Assembly: GCF_000429025.1 (NCBI RefSeq)
Contig: NZ_KE386837.1
Location: 172,959-236,958, forward strand
Direction: 5' to 3'
Origin: Actinospineispora spinosispora DSM 44797
GTDB taxonomy: Bacteria; Actinomycetota; Actinomycetes; Mycobacteriales; Pseudonocardiaceae
Length of the DNA stretch: 64,000 nt
Of this stretch, positions 34,885 through 43,097 are shown piece after piece. The notes below the pieces were generated by a model that was not told the DNA's origin, searched no databases, and saw nothing but the letters and a program-made list of their open reading frames with translations. Position 1 is the stretch's first letter; every line of letters begins with the position of its first letter. The translations under genes were made by a program, and so were the position numbers.

Positions 34885-36816
34885 ATGCAGGTCGATCCAG
34901 CGGCTTTTCGAGATGGTGCGGCGACGTTGTTGGGGCGTACGCCGGCACGCGGGGTACTGCGCCGTGCCTCGCTGCTTCCGCCTAGTGACCAGGCACAACC
35001 GGGGGACACCCGTGAGGTCAAGCAGCTGCTGAGTTCCGAACAGTTCCGCGACTCCGTCGGGAAGCTGGCGAAGGACGCGGGCATCTCCGAACACGACGCG
35101 CTGGTCGAGGCCGGCGACTATCTGCGTGAGATGTCGGCGACCCACCACGCCAGGGTCACCGACGTGTGGCAGCGCTTCGGCAACTGGATGACCAGGGGAT
35201 ACGACGTCCTCGTCGACGAGGACGGGCTCGCCGAGATGCGGCGGCTGGACCGCAAGCACGCGTTGATCTTCCTGATCTCGCACCGGTCCTACCTCGACGA
35301 GTTCATCATGCCGCCGACCCTGGAAGCGGGCGGACTGTCGCCGCTGTTCGGCATGGCAGGCGCGAACCTCAACTTCTTCCCGTTCGGGACGATCGCGCGG
35401 CGCACCGGCATCATCCACGTGCGCCGCTCGACCGGGGACATCCCGATCTACCGGCTCGCGCTGCGGTCGTTCGTCGGTCAGCTGGTCGCCAACAAGTCGA
35501 ACCTGTGCTGGTCCATCGAGGGTGGTCGCAGCCGCACCGGCAAGCTGCGGCCGCCGAGGTACGGGCTGCTGCGGTACGTCGCGGACGCCGTCGAGGAGCT
35601 CGACGACACCGATCCGCTGCTGATCCCGGTGTCGTTCATGTACGACCAGCTGCCGGTGCACGAGGTCGGCAAGATGGCGTCCGAGGCGCGCGGCGCCGGC
35701 AAGGAGGCGGAGGACGTCCGCTGGCTCGTCGGCTACGCCCGAGGGCTGCGCGAGCGGCTCGGCAGGGTCTACCTGGACTTCGGCACGCCGCTGCCGCTGC
35801 GTCAGCGACTCGAGGAGCTGCGTGCCGATGAGGTGACCGAGAACCAGGTCGAGCGGGTCGCGCTGGACGTGTGCCACCGGCTCAACGAGGCCACGCCGGT
35901 CACCCCGACGGCCGCGGTCTGCTTCGCGCTGCTCGCCGCCGACCGGGCGCTGACCCTGGACGAGGTGATCGCCACCGCCGCGCCGCTGGCCCAGTACATC
36001 GAGGGGCGTGGCTGGCCGGTCGCGGGCGGCGCGAACCTGCACGACCGCTCGACGCTGCGCTGGGCGCTGCGTGAGCTGGTCCGCTCCGGTGTGCTGACCT
36101 CCTACAGCGGGGGCTCCGAGACGGTCTGGGGCATCGGCGACGACCAGCACCTGATCGCCGCCGTGTATCGCAACAGCGCGATCCATGTCTTCCTGGTGCG
36201 CGCCATCGCGGAGCTTGCCCTGCAGGCGGTCGCCGAGACGGACTCCGACCCGGGCGACAAGGCCGCGACGATCCTGTCCGACGAGGCGCTCCGGTTGCGC
36301 GAGCTGCTCAAGTTCGACTTCTTCTTCGCCCAGCGCGACCAGTTCACCGAGGAGCTGCACACCGAGCTGGCGATCCTGGCCAACCCGACCGATCACACGC
36401 CTGCCAAGTCCGGCACCGAGGTGACGAAGGAACGGGCGCTCGAATGGCTGGCGACGGCACGCCCGCTGGTCGCGCATCTCGTGCTGCGGCCCTTCCTCGA
36501 CGCCTACCGGGTGGTCGGCGAGCAGCTCGCCGCGTTGGACGAGGAAGAGCCGGTCGACCAGAAAGCACTGATCAACAGCTGCCTGCGGGTCGGTCACCAG
36601 TGGACCCTGCAGCGCACGCTGGCCAGCGAGGAGTCGGTCTCCGGTGAGATGTTCTCGACCGCGCTCAAGCTCGCCGGGCACCGTGGGTTGATCAAGTCGG
36701 ACGCGCCGCACCTCGGTAAGCGGCGGCGTGAGTTCGCCGACGAGCTGCGCGAGGTCGCACACGCGATCGGCCGTATCGCGGGCCGCGACCGTGCACTGCG
36801 GGGCGACGTGATCTGA
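34885..36816 (+). CDS. plsB: glycerol-3-phosphate 1-O-acyltransferase
   Basis: 643 residues, a PlsB-type acyltransferase. HRSYLD at 133-138 is the catalytic HxxxxD. FPFGTIARRTGIIHVRR and SIEGGRSRTGKLRPPRYG match GPAT blocks II-III, and VPVSFMYDQL-like IPVSFMYD block IV follows. A long helical C-terminal domain is present. It makes lysophosphatidate from G3P and acyl-CoA at the membrane. ATG 34885 is preceded by a weak GGGGTGGG. A longer start at 34807 adds nothing conserved. It completes the GpsA-PlsB-PlsC-WS/DGAT series. Confidence 0.92.
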   Translation: MQVDPAAFRDGAATLLGRTPARGVLRRASLLPPSDQAQPGDTREVKQLLSSEQFRDSVGKLAKDAGISEHDALVEAGDYLREMSATHHARVTDVWQRFGNWMTRGYDVLVDEDGLAEMRRLDRKHALIFLISHRSYLDEFIMPPTLEAGGLSPLFGMAGANLNFFPFGTIARRTGIIHVRRSTGDIPIYRLALRSFVGQLVANKSNLCWSIEGGRSRTGKLRPPRYGLLRYVADAVEELDDTDPLLIPVSFMYDQLPVHEVGKMASEARGAGKEAEDVRWLVGYARGLRERLGRVYLDFGTPLPLRQRLEELRADEVTENQVERVALDVCHRLNEATPVTPTAAVCFALLAADRALTLDEVIATAAPLAQYIEGRGWPVAGGANLHDRSTLRWALRELVRSGVLTSYSGGSETVWGIGDDQHLIAAVYRNSAIHVFLVRAIAELALQAVAETDSDPGDKAATILSDEALRLRELLKFDFFFAQRDQFTEELHTELAILANPTDHTPAKSGTEVTKERALEWLATARPLVAHLVLRPFLDAYRVVGEQLAALDEEEPVDQKALINSCLRVGHQWTLQRTLASEESVSGEMFSTALKLAGHRGLIKSDAPHLGKRRREFADELREVAHAIGRIAGRDRALRGDVI

Positions 36817-36955
36817 CCGGCGGTACGGACCCGGTCGTCGTCGGGCCGGCCGGGCTCACCCGTCACATTCGCGGGCACACAGCTGCTCAACAATGCGAGA
36901 ATGAGGTCCGACTCTCAGGCGTCGCTGTCCAGGTGGCGCCGGGAAAGGTGCTCAC

Positions 36956-38500
36956 GTGTGCGGGATTGTTGCCGCTTTCGCTGATTCTGACGGAACGATC
37001 GACACCGAGAAATGCGAGCGGATGCTGGCCCGGATCCAGCATCGAGGACCGGACGACACCGGGGTTCTGGCGCTGAACAACACGGCGTGGCTCGGTCACC
37101 AGCGACTGTCCATCATGGACGTCACCGGTGGGCGGCAGCCGCTCGCCGACCCCGACTCGACGACCTGGATCATCGGCAACGGTGAGATCTACAACTTCCG
37201 CAGCCTCAACGCCGAGCTGCCCGAGGGCCTGGTGCAGACGCGTTCGGACACCGAGGCGGCACTGCACGTCGTGATGCGGACCGGCCCCGCCGCGGTGCAG
37301 GAGCTGAACGGCATGTTCGCCTTCGCCATGGCGGGCGCCGACGGCAGCGGGCTCGTCGCGCGGGACCCGATGGGCGTCAAGCCGCTGTACTGGTTCGAGT
37401 CCGGCGGCGTCACGTTCTTCGCGAGCGAGCTGCGCGCGTTCGACGTCGAGGACCGGCCGGAGGTGACGTCGTTCCCGCCGGGTTGCCTGTGGACGCCCGC
37501 CACCGGCATCGTGCGCTACACCAACGGCGTTCCGGTCGAGGTGCGTCCCGCGCACCGCGCGCAGGAACCCGAATGGGACGACGTGGTGCTCAAGGAGCTG
37601 CGCGAGGCGGTGATCACCGCGGTCCGGCGCCGGATGATGAGCGACGTCGGCGTCGGCGTGTTCCTGTCCGGCGGTCTGGACTCCGCGCTGGTGGCCGCCA
37701 TCGCCGCGCGCGAAGCGGCCGAGCGTGGCGAGGTGTTGCCGACGTTCGCGGTCGGCACCGAGACCAGCGGCGACCTGATCGCCGCGCGCCGGGTCGCCGA
37801 GCACATCGGCAGCGACCACCACGAGATCCTGGCGACCTCGGCGAACATCGAGGAAGCACTCGACGAGGCCGTGCAGGTCATCGAGCACTTCGATCCCGCG
37901 CTGGTGCGCAGCTCGGTGCCGAACCTGCTGCTGGCGCGCGATGCGTCGAAGAAGGTCAAGGTCGTGCTGACCGGCGAGGGCGCCGACGAGCTGTTCGCCG
38001 GCTACAGCTACATGCATGGTGAGGACTTCGCCGAGCCGGACGTCCTGCACGCCGAGCTGGTGCGCAACCTCGAGGGGCTGCACCACCTCAACCTCCAGCG
38101 CTGCGACCGCACCACGATGTACTACGGGCTCGAGGCGCGTGAGCCGTTCCTGGACACCGACCTCATCCGGACCGCGCTGGCGCTGCCGCCCGAGTGGAAG
38201 CAGCGCGTCGAGGGTCGCCCGGAGAAGGCGATCCTGCGTGAGGCGTTCACCGGGTGGCTGCCCAAGGACCTGCTGTGGCGGACGAAGGAGCAGTTCGGCG
38301 ACGGTTCCGGAGCCGGGACCGTCCTGGCCGCGCTGGCCGCCGCGAAGGCCGACGGTGTCGGCGGCGGCTGGGTCGGCGAGGTCCCGACCGACGGCTGGGA
38401 GCTGCGCAGCGACGAAGAGGTCCTGTACTTCGAGATCTGGCGCCGCCACTTCCGAGGCATCCGCCCCAACGTCACCCTCGGCGCCTTCGCCACCGCCTAG
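36956..38500 (+). CDS. asnB: asparagine synthase (glutamine-hydrolysing)
   Basis: 514 residues. GTG start followed directly by Cys2, the nucleophile of the N-terminal glutaminase domain (MCGIVAAF; QHRGPDDTG; NGEIYNF; RDPMGVKPLYW). The synthetase domain has the PP-loop FLSGGLDSALVA near residue 235, LTGEGADELFAGY and LEAREPFLD. Length and motif order match AsnB of E. coli type rather than the 600+ residue secondary-metabolism form. A mosaic repeat element starts on the base after its TAG. Confidence 0.93.
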   Translation: MCGIVAAFADSDGTIDTEKCERMLARIQHRGPDDTGVLALNNTAWLGHQRLSIMDVTGGRQPLADPDSTTWIIGNGEIYNFRSLNAELPEGLVQTRSDTEAALHVVMRTGPAAVQELNGMFAFAMAGADGSGLVARDPMGVKPLYWFESGGVTFFASELRAFDVEDRPEVTSFPPGCLWTPATGIVRYTNGVPVEVRPAHRAQEPEWDDVVLKELREAVITAVRRRMMSDVGVGVFLSGGLDSALVAAIAAREAAERGEVLPTFAVGTETSGDLIAARRVAEHIGSDHHEILATSANIEEALDEAVQVIEHFDPALVRSSVPNLLLARDASKKVKVVLTGEGADELFAGYSYMHGEDFAEPDVLHAELVRNLEGLHHLNLQRCDRTTMYYGLEAREPFLDTDLIRTALALPPEWKQRVEGRPEKAILREAFTGWLPKDLLWRTKEQFGDGSGAGTVLAALAAAKADGVGGGWVGEVPTDGWELRSDEEVLYFEIWRRHFRGIRPNVTLGAFATA

Positions 38501-38749
38501 GCCTGTTCTCGCGCGCCATCGTTCCCGGAAGGCCCTCCGGGCCTTCCGTGAACGATCCAGGCGGCTCGCCTAACGGCTCGCTGCCTGGGGTTTTCCCTCG
38601 CGGTCCCCCATACCCTTCGGGCATGGGGGACCACTCGGGAAAATGTCGCCTTCGGCGACGCGCGCGCTTGCTGCCGCGGCCTGGGAGCCGCCACTCGTGC
38701 ACTACCCGCCTGTCGGCGGAACGGCCTTCGGCCCGCCTTGCGGGGCCCG
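38501..38749 (+). repeat. mosaic intergenic element, copy 4
   Basis: GCCTGTTCTCGCGCG starts at the base after the asnB stop. First hairpin CATCGTTC..GGAAGGCCC with GGGCCTTCC..GAACGAT; second hairpin TTTTCCC..GGGAAAA enclosing GTCCCCCAT/ATGGGGGAC; then the GCGCGCTTGCTGCCGCGGCC, GGGAGCCGCCACTC and TGCACTACCCGCC modules shared with 25015-25247. The 38501-38860 gap holds this element and the palindrome at 38814, no gene. Confidence 0.82.
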
Positions 38750-38813
38750 TTGTGACACGCGGCGTCACCACACGCTCGGCGCGGGGTGGAGGTGATTGCG
38801 TTGCATGGTGGGT

Positions 38814-38859
38814 CTCGTGAGTGTTGAGTGTGGCTATAGACACACTCAACACTCACGAG
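38814..38859. terminator. GTGAGTG-family palindrome, short form (convergent genes)
   Basis: CTCGTGAGTGTTGAGTGTG pairs with CACACTCAACACTCACGAG around a GGCTATAGA-type loop. The sequence is close to the copy at 5094. It lies 1 base from the stop of the DUF805 gene. Confidence 0.85.
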
Positions 38860-38860
38860 C

Positions 38861-39253
38861 TCAGCTCAGGGGTGCGTACTCAACCTTGGGGTCCGGGCCG
38901 TAGCGGTTCGGGCCTCGATCGCCTTCCGTAGCGCAGAAGATGATCACGACGAGCCCGCCGAACGGTATCAGCCCGATCAGTTGCAGCCAGCCGCTCTTAT
39001 TGGTGTCATGCAGGCGGCGGGCAGTCACCGCCCAGGTCGGCAGGATGGCGCCGAGGTAATAGCAGACGAGGACTCCGAGCAGGACGTTGCCTACCGGACT
39101 GGGCGAGTCGGACATCCCGCCGCTCACTCCGCCGAGAACCAGTAGCCCAGCCACGATGATGATGTTGAACAACGCGTACATCCAGAACTCCGTACGGCGA
39201 CTGCGCCCGCTGAAATCGGCGTACTGGCGCATGGCCTTCAGGTACCACTTCAT
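38861..39253 (-). CDS. DUF805 family membrane protein
   Basis: 130 residues. The family hallmarks are clear: KWYLKAMRQYADFSGRSRRTEFW at the start, four hydrophobic segments, the TARRLHDTNKSGW motif near residue 80 and the polar C-terminal GDRGPNRYGPDP. The function of DUF805 proteins is unknown. The ATG at 39253 is preceded by AGGAGATCCCCC. It is transcribed toward the palindrome at 38814 and sits between asnB and an MFS gene with no evident partner. Confidence 0.88.
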   Translation of the reverse strand: MKWYLKAMRQYADFSGRSRRTEFWMYALFNIIIVAGLLVLGGVSGGMSDSPSPVGNVLLGVLVCYYLGAILPTWAVTARRLHDTNKSGWLQLIGLIPFGGLVVIIFCATEGDRGPNRYGPDPKVEYAPLS

Positions 39254-39283
39254 GGGGGATCTCCTGGACCGAGTCGGTATATC

Positions 39284-40501
39284 TTAGATCGTCGAGACGG
39301 AGCAATCATTCACAGAAGATCTCGGGATTTCCGGCGAATCGATGATTTTGGCAGGGTTGGTGGCAGTTCTTGTCAGGTAGGGGAGCAGGCTCAGGACTCC
39401 CAGCGCTGCCATCGCCACGCCGATCCACAGGGGTGCGGTGAGTGAGTAGCCCGTGCTGAGGGCCAGACCGCCGAGGAGTGGGCCCAGCGCGATCCCGACG
39501 TTGACCATGGACGCGCCGACCGTGTTGATCAGCGGCGTGTTGGCCGCCACGCGCATGCGGCGGGCGATCGTCGCGGAGTTCAGCGGCAGCCCGACCAGGC
39601 CAAGGCCGAGCACCGCCACCAGCACCACCGCGACGTGTCCCGCGCCCAGAGCGAAGCCGGTCAGCAGGACCGTCAGCAGGACGAGACCGACGAGCATGAC
39701 GCCGAGCGGGAAGCGGTCGGCCAGGCGGCCGGCGATCAGGTTGCCGATCACCGCGGTCACGCCGTACGCGGTCAACAGCACCGGGACGAGCGTCGACGCG
39801 AAGCCGGTGACCTCGATGAAGATCGCCGCGAAGTAGCTGAACGCGGCGAACAGCGCGCCGATGTGCAGCAGGCTGGTGCCGTACACCGCCCACAGGTCGC
39901 GGTTGCGGAACGCCGCCAGCTCGGTGCGCAGGTCGGTGGTCCCGGTGTCCTTCTCGGCGGACCGGGGTGCGGTCGCCAGTACGGCGGCGCCAGCGAGGAA
40001 GACCAGCCCGGCCACCGCCCAGAACGCGCCGCGCCAGCCGGCGACCTGCGCCAGGTACGTGGCGAGCGGTGCGCCGAGCACGCTGCTCAGCATCAGGCCG
40101 CCGAACACCACCGACGAGGCGCGGCCGGCGAGTTTCGGCGCGACCGCGTCCATCACGACGGTCAGCCCGACGCCGAAGAACGCCGCCTCGGCGCCGCCGG
40201 TGATCAGCCGGGAGACCACGAGCATGGGATAGCCGAGTGAGACCGCGCCCAGCACCTGACCGGCGAGGAACGCGGTGAACAGCAGGAGCAGCGCCTTCCG
40301 GCCGGACATCCGGACCAGGAGCGCGGCGATCACCGGCCCGCCCAGCGCCATGGCGATGGCGTACGCGGAGACCAGGTAGCCGATCGCGGAGACCGAGACC
40401 CCCAGGCCGCTGGACAGCTCGGGCAACATCCCGGCGACCATGAACTCGCTGGTCGTCATGGCGAAGACGCCGAAGCCCATGACGTAGACGATGAGAGGCA
40501 C
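39284..40501 (-). CDS. MFS transporter, DHA1 (Cmx/CmrA-like) type
   Basis: 405 residues with 12 predicted membrane segments. FGVFAMTTSEFMVAGMLPEL at the N-terminus is typical of AraJ/Cmx/NepI-like DHA1 exporters. Motif A-like LLVRMSGRKALLLLF and motif C-like FFGVGLTVVMDAV follow. GTG 40501 has GGAG 6 bases before it. A TetR-type palindrome (40521-40538) sits immediately upstream and the TetR gene is next, in the same direction, so this is a repressor-controlled exporter. Confidence 0.87.
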   Translation of the reverse strand: MPLIVYVMGFGVFAMTTSEFMVAGMLPELSSGLGVSVSAIGYLVSAYAIAMALGGPVIAALLVRMSGRKALLLLFTAFLAGQVLGAVSLGYPMLVVSRLITGGAEAAFFGVGLTVVMDAVAPKLAGRASSVVFGGLMLSSVLGAPLATYLAQVAGWRGAFWAVAGLVFLAGAAVLATAPRSAEKDTGTTDLRTELAAFRNRDLWAVYGTSLLHIGALFAAFSYFAAIFIEVTGFASTLVPVLLTAYGVTAVIGNLIAGRLADRFPLGVMLVGLVLLTVLLTGFALGAGHVAVVLVAVLGLGLVGLPLNSATIARRMRVAANTPLINTVGASMVNVGIALGPLLGGLALSTGYSLTAPLWIGVAMAALGVLSLLPYLTRTATNPAKIIDSPEIPRSSVNDCSVSTI

Positions 40502-40520
40502 AACTGTGCTCCATTCTTTA

Positions 40521-40538
40521 CAGTTCTGTACAAAACTG
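40521..40538. promoter_or_regulatory. TetR operator upstream of MFS gene
   Basis: CAGTTCTGTACAAAACTG is palindromic apart from one pair. The half-site TACAAAACTG recurs (as its complement) upstream of the TetR gene at 41170-41187. Confidence 0.75.
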
Positions 40539-40573
40539 AGGCGTGGGTCGATTCGGATCCGGACATTCCGGAC

Positions 40574-41155
40574 TCAGTGCAGGGCGGCCAACGCCCCGTC
40601 CGTGACGTCCATCAGGGCCGCCCGGTCGTCGGTGATCTTGCCGAGGGTGCGCAGGCCGTAGTAGGTGCTCAGCAGGGTTCGGGCGAGCTGTCGCGCGGAC
40701 TGGTCGGCACGGAACTCGCCGTCCCGCTGGCCGTTCTCGATGACCTCGCGCAGCACGTCCTCCAGTCGTTCGCAGTGGCGGCGGGTCAGCTTCATGACCG
40801 GCTCGGTGCGGCCCGCCGCCTCCGTGGCGGCATTGAGCGCGAGGCAGCCCCGGTGGGCCGAGTCCGCGAGGTCGATGTCGATCACCCAGACCAGCAGCGC
40901 GCGCAGTCGTTCGCCCGCGGTGCCCGGTGCGCGCAGGATGTCGACCTGATCCTGGTAGCCGCGTTCGGTGTAGCGGTCGAGCGCCAGCTCGTAGAGGCGG
41001 TGCTTGCTGCCGAACGCGTTGTACAGGCTGCCCCGGCCGAGGCCGGTGCTCTCGCACAGCTGTGCGGTCGTCGTGGCTTCGTAGCCATGGGTCCAGAAGG
41101 TCTCCATGGCGGCGTCGACGGCCGCGTCGTCGTCGAACTCTCTCGGGCGGGGCAC
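40574..41155 (-). CDS. TetR/AcrR family transcriptional regulator
   Basis: 193 residues. The N-terminal helix-turn-helix (MRPRPREF-like start; ALETFW-like AAMETFWTHGYEATTTAQLC; GLGRGSLYNAFGSKHRLYELAL) is canonical. The C-terminal domain resembles TetR_C_16/AcrR types (QSARQLARTLLSTYYGLR). GTG 41155 puts the operator-like CAGTTTTGTATAGATCAG (41170-41187) just upstream; the longer ATG at 41191 would place it in the coding region. It probably represses itself and the MFS gene. Confidence 0.87.
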   Translation of the reverse strand: MPRPREFDDDAAVDAAMETFWTHGYEATTTAQLCESTGLGRGSLYNAFGSKHRLYELALDRYTERGYQDQVDILRAPGTAGERLRALLVWVIDIDLADSAHRGCLALNAATEAAGRTEPVMKLTRRHCERLEDVLREVIENGQRDGEFRADQSARQLARTLLSTYYGLRTLGKITDDRAALMDVTDGALAALH

Positions 41156-41169
41156 GAGCAGACAGTAGC

Positions 41170-41187
41170 CAGTTTTGTATAGATCAG
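41170..41187. promoter_or_regulatory. TetR operator upstream of its own gene
   Basis: CAGTTTTGTATAGATCAG shares the CAGTTTTGTA half-site with the palindrome at 40521-40538; the other half is degenerate. Confidence 0.62.
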
Positions 41188-41291
41188 TCAAGAATCAGTA
41201 CCTGTTCTGTCGACCAGAATGAGTGTCCCGATTGAGGGAGTCGGGGTTAGCTTCTCTGCCGGGCCGCTCGACGACGAGGAAGGACTCGCAC

Positions 41292-41894
41292 ATGGGGAGC
41301 GCACTGCTCGTCATCGACATGCAGAACGGGTTCTGCCATCCGGAGGGATCGCTCCCGGTGCTGCAGGGAGCGCTGTCCCGCGTCGAGGACTGCATCAGCA
41401 ACACCGCGTCGGCGGTGAGCGAAGCCAGGTCGGCCGGCGTGCCGGTGCTCTTCACCCGGCAGGCCTACCGGCCCGGTCGCGCCGACGTCGGGCCGAACCT
41501 GCGCCTGAGACATCCCGGCCTTGACGAGGTCGACGGGCTCGCCGACGGCAGCTGGGACGCCGAGATCCTCGACGAGCTCGATCGCCGGCCCGAGGATCCG
41601 GTCGTGGCGAAGAACCGGTTCGACGCCTTCCTCGACACCCCGCTCGATGCGCTGCTGCGCGGCCTCGGCGTCGACGAGCTGGTGGTCGCGGGGGTGGTGA
41701 CGAACCTGTGCGTCGAGTCGACCGTGCGCGGCGCCTACATGCGCGACTACTCGGTCACCGTCCTCGCCGACTGCTGTGCGTCGGTGAGTCCCCGCATGCA
41801 TGAACTCGGTATCGAGGTGATGGGTGGCATGAAATTCGCCCGGATCGCCACGGTCGCGCGGTTCGACTTCAGTCCCGCGTTGGCGCCGCGGTGA
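41292..41894 (+). CDS. cysteine hydrolase (isochorismatase family)
   Basis: 200 residues. The catalytic triad is visible: Asp in LLVIDMQNGFC, Lys in VVAKNRFDAF and Cys in VTNLCVESTVRGAYMRDY. The usual cis-peptide region VVAGVVTN is kept. Members hydrolyse isochorismate, N-carbamoylsarcosine, ureidoacrylate or nicotinamide; the substrate is not clear. ATG 41292 follows GAGGAAGG by about 8 bases. It overlaps the MFS gene by 4 bases, and with the FAD oxidoreductase forms an operon that looks catabolic. Confidence 0.87.
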   Translation: MGSALLVIDMQNGFCHPEGSLPVLQGALSRVEDCISNTASAVSEARSAGVPVLFTRQAYRPGRADVGPNLRLRHPGLDEVDGLADGSWDAEILDELDRRPEDPVVAKNRFDAFLDTPLDALLRGLGVDELVVAGVVTNLCVESTVRGAYMRDYSVTVLADCCASVSPRMHELGIEVMGGMKFARIATVARFDFSPALAPR

Positions 41895-43096
41895 CCACCG
41901 TTCGGGACGACCCCGGCGTCGTGGCACGCACGCCGTACCGCTGGCTGGTGCTCGCGCTGTCCTGGGCCGCGTTCACCATGACCTCGGTCGACCGCTCCAC
42001 CTGGGGTCCGGCGTCACTCGCGGTCGGCAACGACCTCGGCGTCGCGCTCACCGGACTCGGGGTGTTCGCCACCAGCTACTACATCGGCTACGTCGTCTCA
42101 AACGCGGGCGGCGGCTACCTCACCGACCGGCTCGGCGCCCGGATGGTGCTGTCCTCGACGCTGTTCGTGTCCGGCGGTTTCATGATCCTGTTCGGCGAGA
42201 CGACCTCCGCGACGTTCGGCATCGTGTTCCAGGCCTGCGTCGGACTGTTCGCCGGCGCGGACTACTGCGCTGGCGTCAAGCTGATCGCCGACTGGTTCCG
42301 ACCGGCCGACCGAGGTGTGGCCATGGGGATCTTCATGACCGCGACGTCACTCGGTACTGTCATCGCGAACGCGGTCGTACCCACCCTGGTGATCAACTCG
42401 GGGTGGGGGATCTCGTACCACGTCTTCGGCGCCGCATCGATGGTGATCGCGGTGCTGTGCCTGCTGCTGTTGCGCACCGGCCCGTCCGAGATCGCTGCCA
42501 CGATCCGGCTGGGCGAGCTGAAGCCGATGCTGGCCAACCGGGATCTGATACTTCTCGGTCTGGCCGGCTTCGGTGGCCTGTGGGGCACCTACGGCTTCAT
42601 CACCTGGTCCAACGTGCTGATGACCAAGGGCAACGGCGTGGCACCGGTGACCGCCGGGATCGTCGTCGTGGTCTACGCGGTCGTCGCGCTCGTCGCCAAA
42701 CCGCTCATCGGCATCGCCAGCGACCTGTTCGGCGGTCGCCGTAAGATGCTGACGATCATCGTCCTCGCCTGCTTCGTGGTGACCCTCGCGCTGTTCGGCA
42801 ACGCGCACAGCGTGACCGCGTTCCTCTGGATCGCACCGTTCCTCGGGCTGTCCGCGTACATGTACAGCCCACTCATGGTCGCGCTGATCCCGACGCTGTC
42901 CGGGACGAGACTGGCCGGTTCCGCCGCCGGTGCGACGGGGGCGTTGTGGCAGCTCGGCAGTACCGCCGTGCCGGTCGTCGTGGGCGCGGTGTTCGCCTCG
43001 ACGCACTCGTTCCTCGCGGCGTTCCTGACCCTCGCGGCGGGCCCGCTGGCGGGGGCGCTGCTGATGGTTCCGATCCGCGAGCCGGAGGTGGTCTGA
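41891..43096 (+). CDS. MFS transporter (ACS/metabolite uptake type)
   Basis: 401 residues, 12 predicted membrane segments. The N-terminal VDRSTWGPASLAVGNDLG and ATSYYIGYVVSNAGGGYLTDRLGARMVL (motif A-like) resemble anion/organic-acid transporters of the ACS family rather than drug exporters. GTG start at 41891 overlaps the hydrolase stop by 4 bases and the next gene follows after 1 base. It probably takes up the compound degraded by the isochorismatase-like hydrolase and FAD oxidoreductase. Confidence 0.87.
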   Translation: MTTVRDDPGVVARTPYRWLVLALSWAAFTMTSVDRSTWGPASLAVGNDLGVALTGLGVFATSYYIGYVVSNAGGGYLTDRLGARMVLSSTLFVSGGFMILFGETTSATFGIVFQACVGLFAGADYCAGVKLIADWFRPADRGVAMGIFMTATSLGTVIANAVVPTLVINSGWGISYHVFGAASMVIAVLCLLLLRTGPSEIAATIRLGELKPMLANRDLILLGLAGFGGLWGTYGFITWSNVLMTKGNGVAPVTAGIVVVVYAVVALVAKPLIGIASDLFGGRRKMLTIIVLACFVVTLALFGNAHSVTAFLWIAPFLGLSAYMYSPLMVALIPTLSGTRLAGSAAGATGALWQLGSTAVPVVVGAVFASTHSFLAAFLTLAAGPLAGALLMVPIREPEVV

Positions 43097-43097
43097 A

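Noticed and set aside
34855..36762. 635-codon minus-strand frame opposite plsB
   Set aside because: Antisense shadow; PlsB motifs are complete on the plus strand.
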